Source of the DNA: Ipomoea triloba | Taxonomy: Eukaryota; Streptophyta; Magnoliopsida; Solanales; Convolvulaceae | DNA: 64,000 nt | Direction: 5' to 3' | NCBI RefSeq assembly: GCF_003576645.1 | Contig: NC_044916.1 | Span: 15,153,069 to 15,217,068 of the forward strand | Shown: piece after piece, positions 46,121 to 57,889 of the stretch | How positions within the stretch are numbered: the stretch's first letter is position 1 | Layout: each line of letters opens with the position of its first letter | Notes under the pieces: model-generated | Seen by the model: only the letters and a program-made list of their open reading frames with translations | Told to the model about the DNA's origin: nothing | The model's database searches: none | Made by a program: the position numbers and the translations under genes

Positions 46121-46603
46121 CACTGTTGCAAAAATCCCCGCCTAGGCCGCCTAGGCACCCGCCTAGGCTCTAGGCGCTCCTAGACCGAGCCGAATTGCTC
46201 CTTAGGCGTCCGTCTAGGTAACCGGCCACCTAGGAGGCCGCCTAGCGCCTAACTCGGCCGACTGGACCGAGTTAGCGGCCGACTAGGCCGAATTTGGTCG
46301 AGTTAACTCGCCCAACTCGGCAGAGTTAGCCGAGTTAACTCGAGTGAGTCGGCCTTGTTAATTTTATTATTATATTTATATATATTTAAATTTATTTATT
46401 TATATAAGTAAGAGAAGTAAGAGAGAGATATATAATATATATAATATAATATATGACATACACCCACACACAAGAATTAATTTTTTATGTTTATAGGTCA
46501 CCGCCTAGAACCGCCTAGATACCGCCTAGGCGCCGCCTAGACCGCTTAGGTGCTAGGCGCTAGTATACCGCCCGACTAGCGCCTAGTGCCTACTGCAACC
46601 ATG
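46121..46603. mobile_element. hAT-like MITE, 483 bp, 8-bp TSD
   Basis: Flanked by CTTGTTTC at 46113-46120 and 46604-46611. Short imperfect ends CACTGTTGCA / CATGGTTGCA. Interior rich in CCGCCTAGGCG palindromic units with an AT-rich centre. Absent at the same site in LTR copies A and B. Confidence 0.85.
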
Positions 46604-49039
46604 CTTGTTTCTTAAAAACACGATTTTTCTCCAAATTGATGTACATAATTTACAAAATAATATTTGTTCTTTTAAAAATATTGAACTCGGTTGCCCGTAG
46701 GCCTTTCAAACATCCTATCATTCAGAAGCAAAAATCTCGGAAGAAAGTTCGGTCGAAAACAGATTCGCGCCGCGCAGATGCGCGGATGTCCGCATCGCCG
46801 GACGCACGGCGGACGCGCGCGTCCGGCCGTGAGTTCGCTTACTGGACGCTGATGGATGCGCAGTGGACGCGCGTCCAGGGCCGCGTCCGTCCGAATCTGC
46901 CAACTTCGGCAGCAAAAACCGCGTTGTAACGCCTCGATTTTCCACTATTTTCACAAGTATAAGCCTATATGGACATAAATACAACATATACATGCATAAA
47001 TTAGCTATGAACATGTATACAAAAATTACCAAAAATTCAAAGTGTAGTTTCTTGAGTCAACTAAGAGATCCTCAAGCTTAACACATAATTTTCACATAAA
47101 ATTCCTAGTCTCATAGTTCACTAGCAATTGTCCATTTTCAAGTGACTAAACCGACTTAAGGGATTCCTTACCTCTCAAGTAGTTTTTAATACCGTAGACA
47201 AAGTTGTGATCTTCTCCTCCAAATTTTCACCGAAGGTACTAAATAATGATCACCATAACAACAATATTTTCATGAATCCTTAGCTTAAAATTAAGTTCTA
47301 GGAAAAGATTCTAGCCATTTTAACCGAATAAAACCAAAGTTTTACCTAGTATGGAAGCACTTGTGTAGGAAAAATGGCTATGGAGTTCTTGGATCTCAAA
47401 GAGATGAAGAATGAAATTTTCCTTCTCTTTTTCCTTCACCAATTTTCGAAAATGGTAGGGATGGGGGAGACTTGGATCATAAGTTAGCAAGCATGGCTTA
47501 TCCCATACTCATCCTACTTAATTAATTAAAAATTACCATATGGTAAATAATGTGACACTTGTCACAATTCCATGGTGTGTCTTGTAGAGTAAGACTTCCT
47601 TGTCAGTTAGGGATTAAATCAGATAAAAGTTCGGAGGAATATAACTTAATTCGGAAAAATTTTAATACCAAAATTATTCTAAAAATAATCCGGTCCTTAT
47701 CCACTAAAATCGGACAATTGTCCGGTATCTCGCGAAATACAGTGGTACGGAGGTTCGTAATAAATTTCACTCTTACAGTTCGTCTAATTTCCACTGAACT
47801 GAGTAGGAAGTTCACGCTTAATCGTATCATGCTTAATAATCAATTTCCTAGGGAAATTCGAACTGCATATACGTCCTTAAAAATTTTACGGTTCGTGACC
47901 GGTACGTATGATCGTAACTTATTATTAACTATTCTCACTTATAAAAATCCTTTTGAAGTACCGAGAGATCATCTCATGAATGTCATAGCCTAGAGAAATA
48001 TTTTTCGAACCCTAGACTTATCGGAATAGACGAGGGGTTACAACTACATCACGCTCGAAAGGTGAAAATGGTGTTTTTAGTCGATTTACTACCCCTCTCT
48101 CTAGTCTTGTCCAGTTTTATATGCAGTTTGAGCGTGCTTTGGACTCTTAAAGGCACAATCATGCAAAATTTACAAGTGATAGTGAGGGGAACATCCCAGA
48201 AATGAAGGCACCTTTGCTCATATAAAAGCATGCTTCAACTGTATACACACTCTCTATTTTCTATGATATTAAGAAGGAAATATGCACATCTTGTTTTAAT
48301 TGTCGAGTTTTGAGTGTTCGAGAAGATGGTGGCATACTATATTATGAGATCAAAGATGGCAGTGATAGAAAGTTTACTGTGGAGCACAATATAACTGAAA
48401 AGAAAGTTGTTTGTAGTTGCAAGATGTTTGGAAGAATTGGATTGTTGTGTAGCCACACTTTTGTGGTTTTTAAGGATTTAAACTTTGATAAAATCCCTAT
48501 GAAATATGTGCTGAATCGATGGACTAAGGATGCATCCTTAAAGCCAATCTTCCATATTGATGGTCTCACATTTGATCAAGGTGCAGGAATGGATGAGAGG
48601 AAGGTGTTGTTAGCACAATTGTGGGGTGATATGCAGTGTTATATTGGTCTAGCAGAAGAAGCAAAAATGGATAAATTGGTTGAATTTGCACAAGTGATTA
48701 AACAACAAAAATTGATATTGAGGACAGAACAAGTTGATTTATCCCCTACTCATAGGAAGAATGCAGTCATAGAGTCTTATTGTGAATCATCTAAGCCTTC
48801 CGAGATCTCTATTTTACCACCAAGAAAAGCAAAAAATAAGGGCAGTGGTAAGCGTGTGAAAGGGAAAAAGGAGTTAGCAATCGATGCATCAAAGAAATGT
48901 TTAAGAAAATGCCATACGTGTGATGCTTACTTAGAAAATGACAAGAGACATGACAGTAGGAATTGCCCACTTCGAAAGGAATTAATAGATAAAGAGGATT
49001 GACCATTTTCATATTTTGTAATGCCAAAACAGTATGGAT

Positions 49040-50010
49040 TACAACATTTTAAAAAGACGAACGAATATTTTACTGTTAGGTTTAAATATTTGCCCTTTTT
49101 GGTTTTAATATTTGCACTGTATGAGTAGAATTTATGCACTACAAGTTATTATAAAAAAAATGAGTTCTATGCAATTTCAATTCATATAGACATAAGAAAG
49201 TGCACTTTTAGGCAAAAAGTTTTGCTCTATATTGCGAGTAAATGTGCACTATAAGCATACAACTAATTTAAAACATGTTTAGCACCCTGAACTCTAAGAT
49301 AAACTATGTGATTTGTTAGATTAGAATATTTGCACTATTCAGTTTAAATATTTGCACTGTGTGAGTAGAATTTATGCACTACAAGTTATTATAAAAAAAA
49401 TGAGTTCTATGCAATTTCAATTCATATAGGCATAAGAAAGTGCACTGGTAGGCACAAATATATGCTCTGTATGGCACAAATATGTGCACTATAAGCATGC
49501 AACTAATCTAAAAGATGTTTAGTACCCTGAACTCTAAGGATAAACTATGTGAACTGTTAGGTTAGAATATTTGCACTATTAGGTTTAAATACTTGCATTA
49601 TATGAGTAGAACTTTTGCACGACAATTTAATATAAAAAAAGATGAGTTCTATGCAATTTCAATTCATATATGCATAAGAAAGTGCACTTTTAGACAAAAT
49701 TTTTTGCTCTATATGGCAAGAAAAAGTGCACTACAAGCATAAAAGTAACATAACCATAGTTAAGACATTGAAGTCTATGAATGAACTATATGAACTGTAC
49801 GGTTTGAATATTTGCACTACGTGATTTAAATATTTGCACTACATGGTTTAAATATTTGCACTAGATGGTTAATACCATGAACTCTTAGGATGAAATCTGT
49901 GAACTATAAGGTTAGAATATTTTCACTATTAGGCTTAAATATTTGCACTGTAAGAGTAAAAATCATGCACTACATTCATAGAACTATATTCTGATAATCA
50001 TGCACTGATA
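49040..50010 (+). repeat. 240-bp repeat array between the two MULE genes
   Basis: About four degenerate units downstream of the transposase stop and before the protease stop, same orientation as in the introns. Copies of AAATATTTGCACTA are frequent, giving a secondary period of roughly 20-25 bp. Confidence 0.85.
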
Positions 50011-51397
50011 TTAACATAAACATTATCCACAAATACATCAAACTCCTGTACAACAAAAACACCTTTTTCACACAGTAACACAAACATCAATAACCAAATA
50101 TTCCAACAATAATATGAGTAAACAAAACCAAATTCTGAACAAGTCATTCCTTCTTAGAGAACTTCATTGCTTTATCCTTGTTTTCACCCCGAAATTCGTT
50201 GATTTCAGCAGAGAGTATCGCAGAAACGTATTTGACACGAAGTCGGTCTAGCTGGCTTCGATTGCCCTTCACAAGCCCACAATCCCAATCTTTAGCAAGA
50301 GACCCCATGAAGGTTTCCATGTGCCTCATCACATATACCTCACAATCCTCCTTATTCTCATTATCTCTCCATGATATTTTAATCCTTGCTGGTTTCACTG
50401 TATTGAAATGATTGGATTTTGCCTCCAAGCCCTCACTCTTTAAGTACTCCATGACCATATATTTCTGACACATCATGCTTAGGTTAGCAAATCATATTCA
50501 ATCCAAAAAAAAAATATTTTTTACTAAATAAAATGGTTTTAAATACTCACCAAATCAAAAGGCACACTTCCATATTTCAGATCATTTGTCACAGATTTTG
50601 ATGAATTATCAATGATGTCAATTCTATAACTATTGATATTGAAGCATATCACATATGAATGCTCCGATGCAATCATAGGGAAAAACAGCTGCATTTGGCC
50701 AATCAAATCAATATATTAATATTTCTTTGTATAACTTATATAACATAAGGTAAACCTAAACATTACCAAATCAAGGGCGGAGAGTTTTATGTGTGGAACA
50801 TGCTGAAACTCAATATGAAGATTTTCTTTAAATCGCTTTAGCCTGCCCGCATCATCCCCTTGGGGGTCCACCACAGTGTATGACTACATTATTCAAATAT
50901 AATAAATAGCTGTATAAATACTCATCACTTAATACTCTATTTTCTTTTATTCACTTACACATGGATACGTTGTAGCAAATAACCTAGTAGGAGAATTTGG
51001 ATCTTTAAATCTTTCTAGGTCATTCAATATAATTGAACATACATCTAGCACAGATGTAGTAACATATGCATGGCTCTTCAAAGACAACAATTCCATCCTC
51101 ATCATCATTGTGTCCCCAGACTTGAAAACATACTCCTCACTACATTTCCAAAATTAAACATGTTAGATATATAAAAAATTTTCAAAAAAGGTTAGGATAC
51201 AACTAATCTAAAACATGTTTAGCACCATGAACTCTAACAATAAACTATGTGACCTGTTAGATTAGAATATTTGCACTATTAGGTTCAAATATTTGCACTG
51301 TGTGAGTAGAATTGAGGCACTACAAGTTATTATAAAAAAAAATGAGTTCTATGCAATGTCAATTCATATAGGCATAAGAAAGTGCACTGGTAGGCAC

Positions 51398-52110
51398 TAG
51401 TACTGTCATAGCGGACCAACCCGCCCCATTAGGCCCGCCCCACCGCGGGCTTAATTTTTGGTGGGCTGTCGCGGGCCGGCCCGCAGGCTAGGGTTCACCC
51501 AACCCTAGCCCGCCCCGCGTGGGTTGGCGGGCCCCGCGGGTCGGCCCGCGGGCTTTTATTTCTTTTTCTTTCTTTTTTTTTAAAAAAAAAAATAAAATAA
51601 AATTTAACAATAGCTATTGTCCACTGTCTAGTACTCCAGTCCACTGTTAAATAACAAACTAACCAATAACCATTAACAAATAGCTTAAGTATAATTCCAG
51701 CAATTAATAATAGCTTAATTAACAATAAAATAAATATACTGTAATTAAGAATTAAAAATACAAAGTGTAATTAACAACAATTAAACAATTAGGAGCGCTG
51801 TGCTGTGCGAAGTTGCGAACTGCCGGACTTATGAAGTAATGAATCAATTTAGGTTTTGGATTTTAGGTGTGGGCGGGACTGGGCAAATTGGGGGGGTTAA
51901 TTATATTATATATATTTTTTAATTTTTTTTTTAAATAGGGGCCTGGCCCGCGGGCCAGCCCGCAGCCCGCGCGGGCTAACCCATGCGGGTCGCGGGCCAA
52001 GCCCGTTAGGCCCGCTCCTTAGCGGGCTGCCTTTTTCGTAGCCCTAACCCGCCCCACCGCGGGGCGGGTGCGGGCCTGCCCACGGGCTTCGGCCCATTTT
52101 GACAGTACTA
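51398..52110. mobile_element. G+C-rich hAT-like element, 713 bp
   Basis: Ends TAGTACTGTCA(T/A)A in inverted orientation; flanks GTAGGCAC (51390-51397) and GTAGGCCC (52111-52118), a 7/8 duplication within a 240-bp repeat unit. Subterminal GCGGGC/GCCCGC repeats on both sides of an AT-rich centre. Non-coding. Confidence 0.82.
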
Positions 52111-52118
52111 GTAGGCCC

Positions 52119-52560
52119 AAATATATGCTCTGCATGGCACAAATATGTGCACTATAAGCATAAAACTAATCTAAAGGATGTTTAGTACCCTGAACTCTAA
52201 GAATAAACTATGTGAACTGTTTGGTTAGAATATTTTCACTATTAGGTTTAAATACTTGCACTATATGAGTAGAATTTTTGCACTACAAGTTATTATAAAA
52301 AAAGATGAGTTCTATGCAATTTCAATTCATATATGCATAAGAAAGTGCACTTTTAGACACAAACTTTTGCTCTATATGGCAAGAAAATGTGCACTATAAG
52401 CATACAACTAATCTAAAACATGTTTAGTACCCTGAACTGCAAGTATAAACAGTGTGCACTTTTAGTTTAAATATTTGCACCATTTGGTATAAAATTATGC
52501 ACTATATGACTAAAAATCATGCACTACAAATGATATACAGTCAATGTATCAAAACAATGT
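52119..52560 (+). repeat. 240-bp repeat units, right of the hAT insertion
   Basis: Continuation of units starting near 51200, within the ULP1-like gene but in plus orientation. Confidence 0.8.
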
Positions 52561-53469
52561 AATGTTACCATAAATAAAAATTGATTAAGAAATTTTACAT
52601 GTTAGCATTTGGATTTTGCATTAACCAATCTTGATATACTTTCTCAGTAGCTGTCAGAAATTGACCCACATTTATCTACCACACCAAATATGGAGACCTC
52701 AATGGAACAGTAATCTTGCGGCTCCTTCTTTCTACTTCTTGCTTCTCAACCATTTGAATATCAGGTTCCTTGCCGGAATCATCCACAATGATTCTTTTCC
52801 CCTTATCCATCATAGACCCTTCACCTAACAGAACAACTCCCCTTTCTTCACCGGCAGCAACTGCAACACCCCTCTTATCAACCAAAGAATCTTTCTCACA
52901 ACCCATACCAACTGCATCAACACCCTCATCCACCAAAACATCCTCTTCTTTATCAACACCACCACCTCTTTCTTCCAAAGCAGCACCTTCCTCGCAAACT
53001 TCCATTTGTTCTTCTTCTTGATGATGACTGCTTGGACTACACACTTGAGTAAATTCTACTCCAACATCCTGGTATTGACTAGATATATTAACAACATTAT
53101 CCAGTTTGATTCTTCCCCAAGTGGTGGTGTCAAACGAAGACTAAAGTTTCGCATATCAGCAAACTTTTTCAAATATTGTTCCCTCCCCAAAATGGCTGCA
53201 TCCATAGCACCAATATTTTCTGGATTGCACCAAAACGAATCCTGGCTGCAAGATGCTTCAACATCCTTTTGAATGCTAGAATCGACAGTCACTCATCCAC
53301 CTCCAAGAAGCTTTTGAGTTGCACTGTGCATCAACTTGATCACCTCATTATCACGGACAGAAGCTGGTGGTTTTGAAGCCAGCTCAATCACCTCAACAAT
53401 TGTCTTCCCAAGTAAGTCAAGATTCTCAACATAATTTGCAATATACACCTATATACCAGTTTTTTTTTT

Positions 53470-54540
53470 TAAAGTGAGTTTTATGAAATTTCATTTCATA
53501 TATGCATAAGAATGTGCACTTCTGGATAGAATAATGTGCTCTGTGTGATAAGAAAATGGACACTATAAGAATAAAAATAACCTAAACCATGTGTAATACC
53601 TTGAACTCTATGGATGAACTATGTGAACTGTTAGGTTAGAATATTTGCACAATTAGGTTTAAATATTTGCACTATATGAGTATATATTATGCACTACAAG
53701 TTATTATCAAAAAAGAATGAGTTCTATGCAATTTCAATTCATACAGACATAAGAAACTGCACTTTAAGGCACAAAAATTTGCTCTATATGGCAACAAAAT
53801 GTGCACTATAAACATACAACTAATCTAAGACATGTTCAGTACCCTAAACACTAAGGATAAACTATGTGAACTGTTAGGTTAAAATATTTGCACTATTAGC
53901 TATAATATTTGCACTATATGGGTAGAATTTATTCACTACAAGTTATTATAAAAAAAAATGAGTTCTATGTAATTTCAATTCATATAGGCATAAGAAAGTG
54001 CACTTTTAGGCACAAGCTTTTGCTCAATATGGCAAGAAAACGTTCACTATAAGCATAAAACTAATCTAAAACATGTTTAGTACCCTGAACTCTAAGGATA
54101 AACTAGGTGAACTGTTAGGTTAGAATATTTGCACTATTAGCTTTAAATATTTGCACTATATGGGTAGAATTTATGCACTACAAGTTATTATAAAAAAAAT
54201 GAGTTCTATGTAATTTCAATTCATATAGGCATAAGAAAGTGCACTTTTAAGCACAAGCTTTTGCTCTATATGGCAAGAAAATGTGCACTATAAGCATACA
54301 ACTAATCTAAGACATGTTTAGTACCCTGAACTCTAATGATAAACTATGTGAACTGTTAGGTTAGAATATTTGCACTATTAGGTTTAAATACTTGCACTAT
54401 ATGAGTAGAATTTTTGCACTACAAGTTATTATCAAAAACGATGAGTTCTATGCAATTTCAATTCATATATGCATAAGAAAGTGCACTGTTAAGCCAAAAA
54501 ATATCAACAACAACACCTAAAAATATGCACTGATAAGGAA
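53470..54540 (+). repeat. 240-bp repeat array (best-preserved copy)
   Basis: Consecutive units marked by GAACTGTTAGGTTA at about 53869, 54110 and 54350, spacing about 240 bp. Consensus parts: TTGCACTATTAG, AAATATTTGCACTATATG, ATGCACTACAAGTTATTA, GAGTTCTATGCAATTTCA, AGAAAGTGCACTTTTA, TTGCTCTATATGGCAAG and ATGTGCACTATAAGCAT. Lies in an intron of the ULP1-like gene. Confidence 0.9.
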
Positions 54541-55774
54541 ACTAATAGTAGCAATGCACCTATGCCTCATCATCCTCTTCAAAAAGGCTTTGACTTTCAA
54601 CATGCGCCTGCGGTTGAACTGATGGCTGATCATCACGGGCAGGCTCAAGAACAGACCGGTGGCACTCCTCAGCTTGTTCTTGAATATTTTCTGCAGCAGG
54701 TATGAAGCGATCCTCAACTCGACCAAGACCGAAGCCTCCGCGGCTTGAATCTCTGCCACTTCTCTGTCCTTAATCAATTGTGCAGTCCACCCAACAAATG
54801 ATGGGATCTGCCTTGGTATGTCTCGGGTGAATACCACCACACGATCAACATAGAAAACTTGAAAACAAAGGCAAAATTTTTAGCTTAATACTCCTTTACC
54901 TATTAAATTATACATAAAATTTATTTAGTTTGAGCCTTACCGTAAAAAACAAGAGTGGACCATTGGAAAGAGCTTTCGAACTCTTTGCCCAAGCAAGCTG
55001 CGAATCCATCAAACTCCGAAGGACATAATCACACCAATTCAAGTGCTTTATCTGATCAACATCTACCAAATGATGAAAGATATGCGGCCTAACGTATCCA
55101 TTTTGCGGTGTGTCAATAAACAAAGAACAAACTAAGACAATGAAATGTCTTTTAAACCACAGACCACCATCCTCACAAGAAAGCATTGCTTTAATAACAT
55201 CTGAATATAAATATCACCGTGCTGACTTAACAACAAGCCCTTTCCACTCCTCTAACAAATCAGTGCTATGTGCCCTTGACCATTTCTCAATCTTTATATC
55301 GCCTCTAGGAAAACCTAAGACCAAGTGAACATCTTGTTCAGTAATAGACACCCAGTACCATCAGCCAAATACAACGTACTATTCCTAGGGTTGTAATTTT
55401 GAACTAGCCAGTAGCCCATCCTTGTTGGAAGATTATCAATTTGCAGATGAAACAAACTCGCAAAGCCCATTTCTATTATAGCAGTTGTCTGTGCAGCATT
55501 AAACCTTTGCAACGCCTCAAAAAACTGGCTGGTTGAGGACCTTGACCGTAAAGATGGATAATCCTTACGCTTCTTCCATGTCTTCCTAACTTGACATACT
55601 ACTAAAACCGAAAAAGCTGGTGCATTACTAGAGCCAGCTTCACCGACATCACTCCGAGACCTCTTCCTTGATCTTTTAACAACTACTATTTGCTTCGATC
55701 GGATTTCATCTAACCTCAACCGATTACCAGCTAACAAAAACACGAAGAACAAAAACAACAAAAAAATATACACT

Positions 55775-56293
55775 GTTAGTTAAGAAACTATGCACTACAT
55801 GTATGAAAATCATGCACTACAATTGATTATCAAAAATAATATAAGTTCTATGCAGTTACATTTCAATAGACAGAAGAATATGCACTGTTTGGCACAAAAA
55901 TGTGCTCTGTATGGCACAAAAATGTGCACTACAAGCATACGACTAATCTAAAACATGTTTAGTACACTGAACTCTAAGGATAAACTATGTCAACTGTTAG
56001 GCTAGAATAGTTGCACTATTAGGTTTAAATATTTGCACTATATGAGTAGAATTTATGCACTACAAGTTATTATAAAAAACATGAGTTCTATGCAATTTCA
56101 ATTCATATATGAATAACAAAGTGCACTTTTCGGCACAAACTTTTGCTCTATATGGCAAGAAAATGTGCACTATAAGCATACAAGTAATCTAAACATGTTT
56201 AGTACCCTGAACTGTAAGTATAAACACTGTACACTTTTAGGTTCAAATAATTGCACTATTAGATATAAAATTTTGCACTATATGAGTTAAAAT
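55775..56293 (+). repeat. 240-bp repeat units in intron 1 of the ULP1-like gene, left part
   Basis: Same unit and orientation; interrupted by the hAT-like element 56294-57454 and resuming at 57455-57700. Confidence 0.85.
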
Positions 56294-56385
56294 TATGGCT
56301 GTCAAAGTCGGCCAAAGCCTGCGGGCTAGGGTCATGAAAAAATAGGCCCGCGAAAATGCGAGCCTAATGGGGCGGCTCAAAATTC

Positions 56386-56660
56386 GGCAAATTATTGTAT
56401 GGACCATGGTCCACACAGCTGTGTGGACCATGATAAAATGTACATTTTTAATGTACTAAATGTACATTATTTTTGTATTGAATGTACATTATTTTTATAC
56501 TATAAAAATAATGTACATTCAGTACACAAATAATGTACATCCTCTGAATATAATGTACATTATTTTTATACTGAATGTACATTATTTTTATATTGAATGT
56601 GCATTATTTGATAGTATGGTCCACACACTGTGTGGACCATGGTCCGCACAATAATGATTG
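56386..56660. mobile_element. Mutator-type MITE, 275 bp
   Basis: Flanks TCAAAATTC (56377-56385) and TCAAAATTG (56661-56669), 8/9 duplication. Ends contain ATTATTGT--GGACCATGGTCCACACA in both orientations. Interior full of AATGTACATT palindromes. Related to 27898-28140. Confidence 0.8.
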
Positions 56661-56939
56661 TCAAAATTGACCCGCGGCCCGCGCGGGCTAACCAGTGCGG
56701 GCCGCGGGCTAAGTAAAAAAAAAAATAAAAAAAATAAAAAAAAAAAATATATATATATTATATATTATATACTATATATATATATTTTATTAATACCTAA
56801 TCCTAAACTTAATTCACCTAACCTATTTAATAATCTTTTGAAATGAAACATTGTTTTTGTGGCCGGCAAACCCACCATATTTTTAATATATATTATTTTT
56901 TAGATATATATATATATATATATATAGTATATATATAGA

Positions 56940-57170
56940 GTCATGATCGGTGCGGCCCGTGCTCTCCCCGTGCGGTTCACACCACTCAATGTTACGAAAC
57001 ACACCACTCAATGTTAAGAAACACACCACACAAATATGCACTGTGGTGTGTTTCTTAACATTGTGGTGTGTTTCATTGTGGTGTGTTTCTTAACATTGAG
57101 TGGTGTATTTCGTAACATTGAGTGGTGTGTGACTGCACGGCCGCACGGGAGAGCACGACCGCACTTGAAA

Positions 57171-57176
<6 letters not shown>
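56940..57176. mobile_element. Foldback MITE inside a (TA)n tract
   Basis: Left arm GTGCGGCCCGTGCTCTCCCCGTGCGG then ACACCACTCAATGTTACGAAA; right arm is its inverse. Flanked on both sides by TA repeats, a Micron-like setting. Confidence 0.75.

Positions 57177-57177
<1 letters not shown>

Positions 57178-57252
<75 letters not shown>
57178..57252. repeat. (TA)n microsatellite
   Basis: About 37 dinucleotides with one ACAT interruption. Confidence 0.96.
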
Positions 57253-57255
<3 letters not shown>

Positions 57256-57889
57256 CACACTGTGAATGTATATTTAAAAAAAAAAAAGAGGAAGATGAAA
57301 AGCCCGCGGGGCCCGCGAACCCGCGCGGGGCGGGTTAGGGTTATACAAATTTTGGCCCGCGGGCCTAACGGGCCGGCCCGCAAAAGCCCGCCAGAAATTT
57401 GGCCCGCAATGGGGCGGGCCTAACGGGGCGGGTCGGCCCGCTTTGACAGTACTAGTTAAAATCATGCACTACAAGCATAACATTATCCTAAACCATGGTT
57501 AATACTCTTGAACTCCAAAAATGAACTACCTACACAGTTAGGCCTAAATATTTGCACTATTAGGCAAAAGAATGTGCACCATACGCCTAAAATTAATGCA
57601 CTACAATTGATTATGCAAAATAATGTGAGTTCTGTCGAATGCAAGTGATTATGAACAATAATAGCCATAACAATTGAAGATTTTAGATACAGTATAACAC
57701 CAACACTAAAATAATATGAACCTAAATCATCTAGAATTAAAAATCACAAACTAACATCAAACAATGAAAAACATGCAATACATTTTCATTAGAAATTTAC
57801 CTCGCCTATTAACAGCACGTTGAAGGTCTGGTGATGAATCATCCGCCGCCGCCGCCGCCATTGTTATCGTCGTCCTCGTCAACTTCGCT

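Larger units (their letters stand above)
44781..48042 (-). repeat. Solo LTR of the same gypsy family (copy D, 3262 bp)
   Basis: Plus strand reads TGTAACACCCCGGCTCGG ... GACGAGGGGTTACA. Perfect ACTAC duplication at 44776-44780 and 48043-48047. Contains LTR ORF (45007-45384), 48-bp repeats (about 45697-45900), CpG-rich tract (46750-46900) and a hAT-like MITE (46121-46603). Lies within exon 3 of the MULE transposase. Confidence 0.92.
33643..49002 (+). pseudogene. MuDR/FAR1-type MULE transposase, broken by two LTR insertions and mutations
   Basis: Inferred exons: 33643-33652 (ATGAATGAAG/GT), 34947-35211 joined to 42875-43481, and 44298-44780 joined to 48048-49002. It would bind element ends and catalyse cut-and-paste transposition in the nucleus. 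Domains: FAR1 DNA-binding domain (34990 to about 43100, with R-T-G-C-K-A-R); MULE transposase domain with S-F-D-A-T-Y-Q-T-N-R and V-T-D-Q-D-P-A acidic motifs and H-H-F-C-M-W-H; SWIM finger C-S-C...L-C-S-H (about 48413-48460); C-terminal C-X2-C-X9-H-X4-C knuckle. Both LTR sites carry 5-bp duplications that reunite the frame when one copy is removed. Independent damage: TAG near 35060, a 1-nt loss and TAA near 43055-43085, a frameshift near 43185, TGA at about 44719, and TAA near 48150 and 48220. Confidence 0.85.
56294..57454. mobile_element. G+C-rich hAT-like element with nested MITEs, 1161 bp
   Basis: Perfect 8-bp duplication GTTAAAAT at 56286-56293 and 57455-57462. Right end on the minus strand TAGTACTGTCAAAGCGGGCC; left TATGGCTGTCAAAGTCGGCC, so the same family as 51398-52110. 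Holds a Mutator-type MITE (56386-56660), a foldback element (56940-57176) and (TA)n tracts. Confidence 0.87.
50144..57861 (-). pseudogene. ULP1-like (C48) cysteine protease gene of the MULE
   Basis: SUMO-protease-like gene of the kind carried by some plant MULEs. Exons with GT/AG borders: 57861-57801 (starts M-A-A-A-A-A-D-D), 55730-54941, about 54857-54520, parts of 53450-52650, 51139-50959, 50883-50767, 50688-50551, 50464-50144 (stop). Catalytic candidates: His in S-E-H-S-Y-V, Asp in I-D-I-I-D-N-S (exon 50688-50551), Cys in E-D-C-E-V-Y (last exon). The family normally has D-C-G; here Gly is Glu. Upstream exons encode the W-C-D-Y-V-L-R-S-L type domain of these proteins and an acidic linker. 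Frameshifts in exon 2 (near 55340 and 55195) and exon 3 (near 54730) make this copy non-functional as read. Confidence 0.75.

Noticed and set aside
53470..54540. CRISPR-like regular repeats
   Set aside because: Units are about 240 bp, degenerate and without unique spacers of fixed size, and the sequence is plant nuclear DNA.
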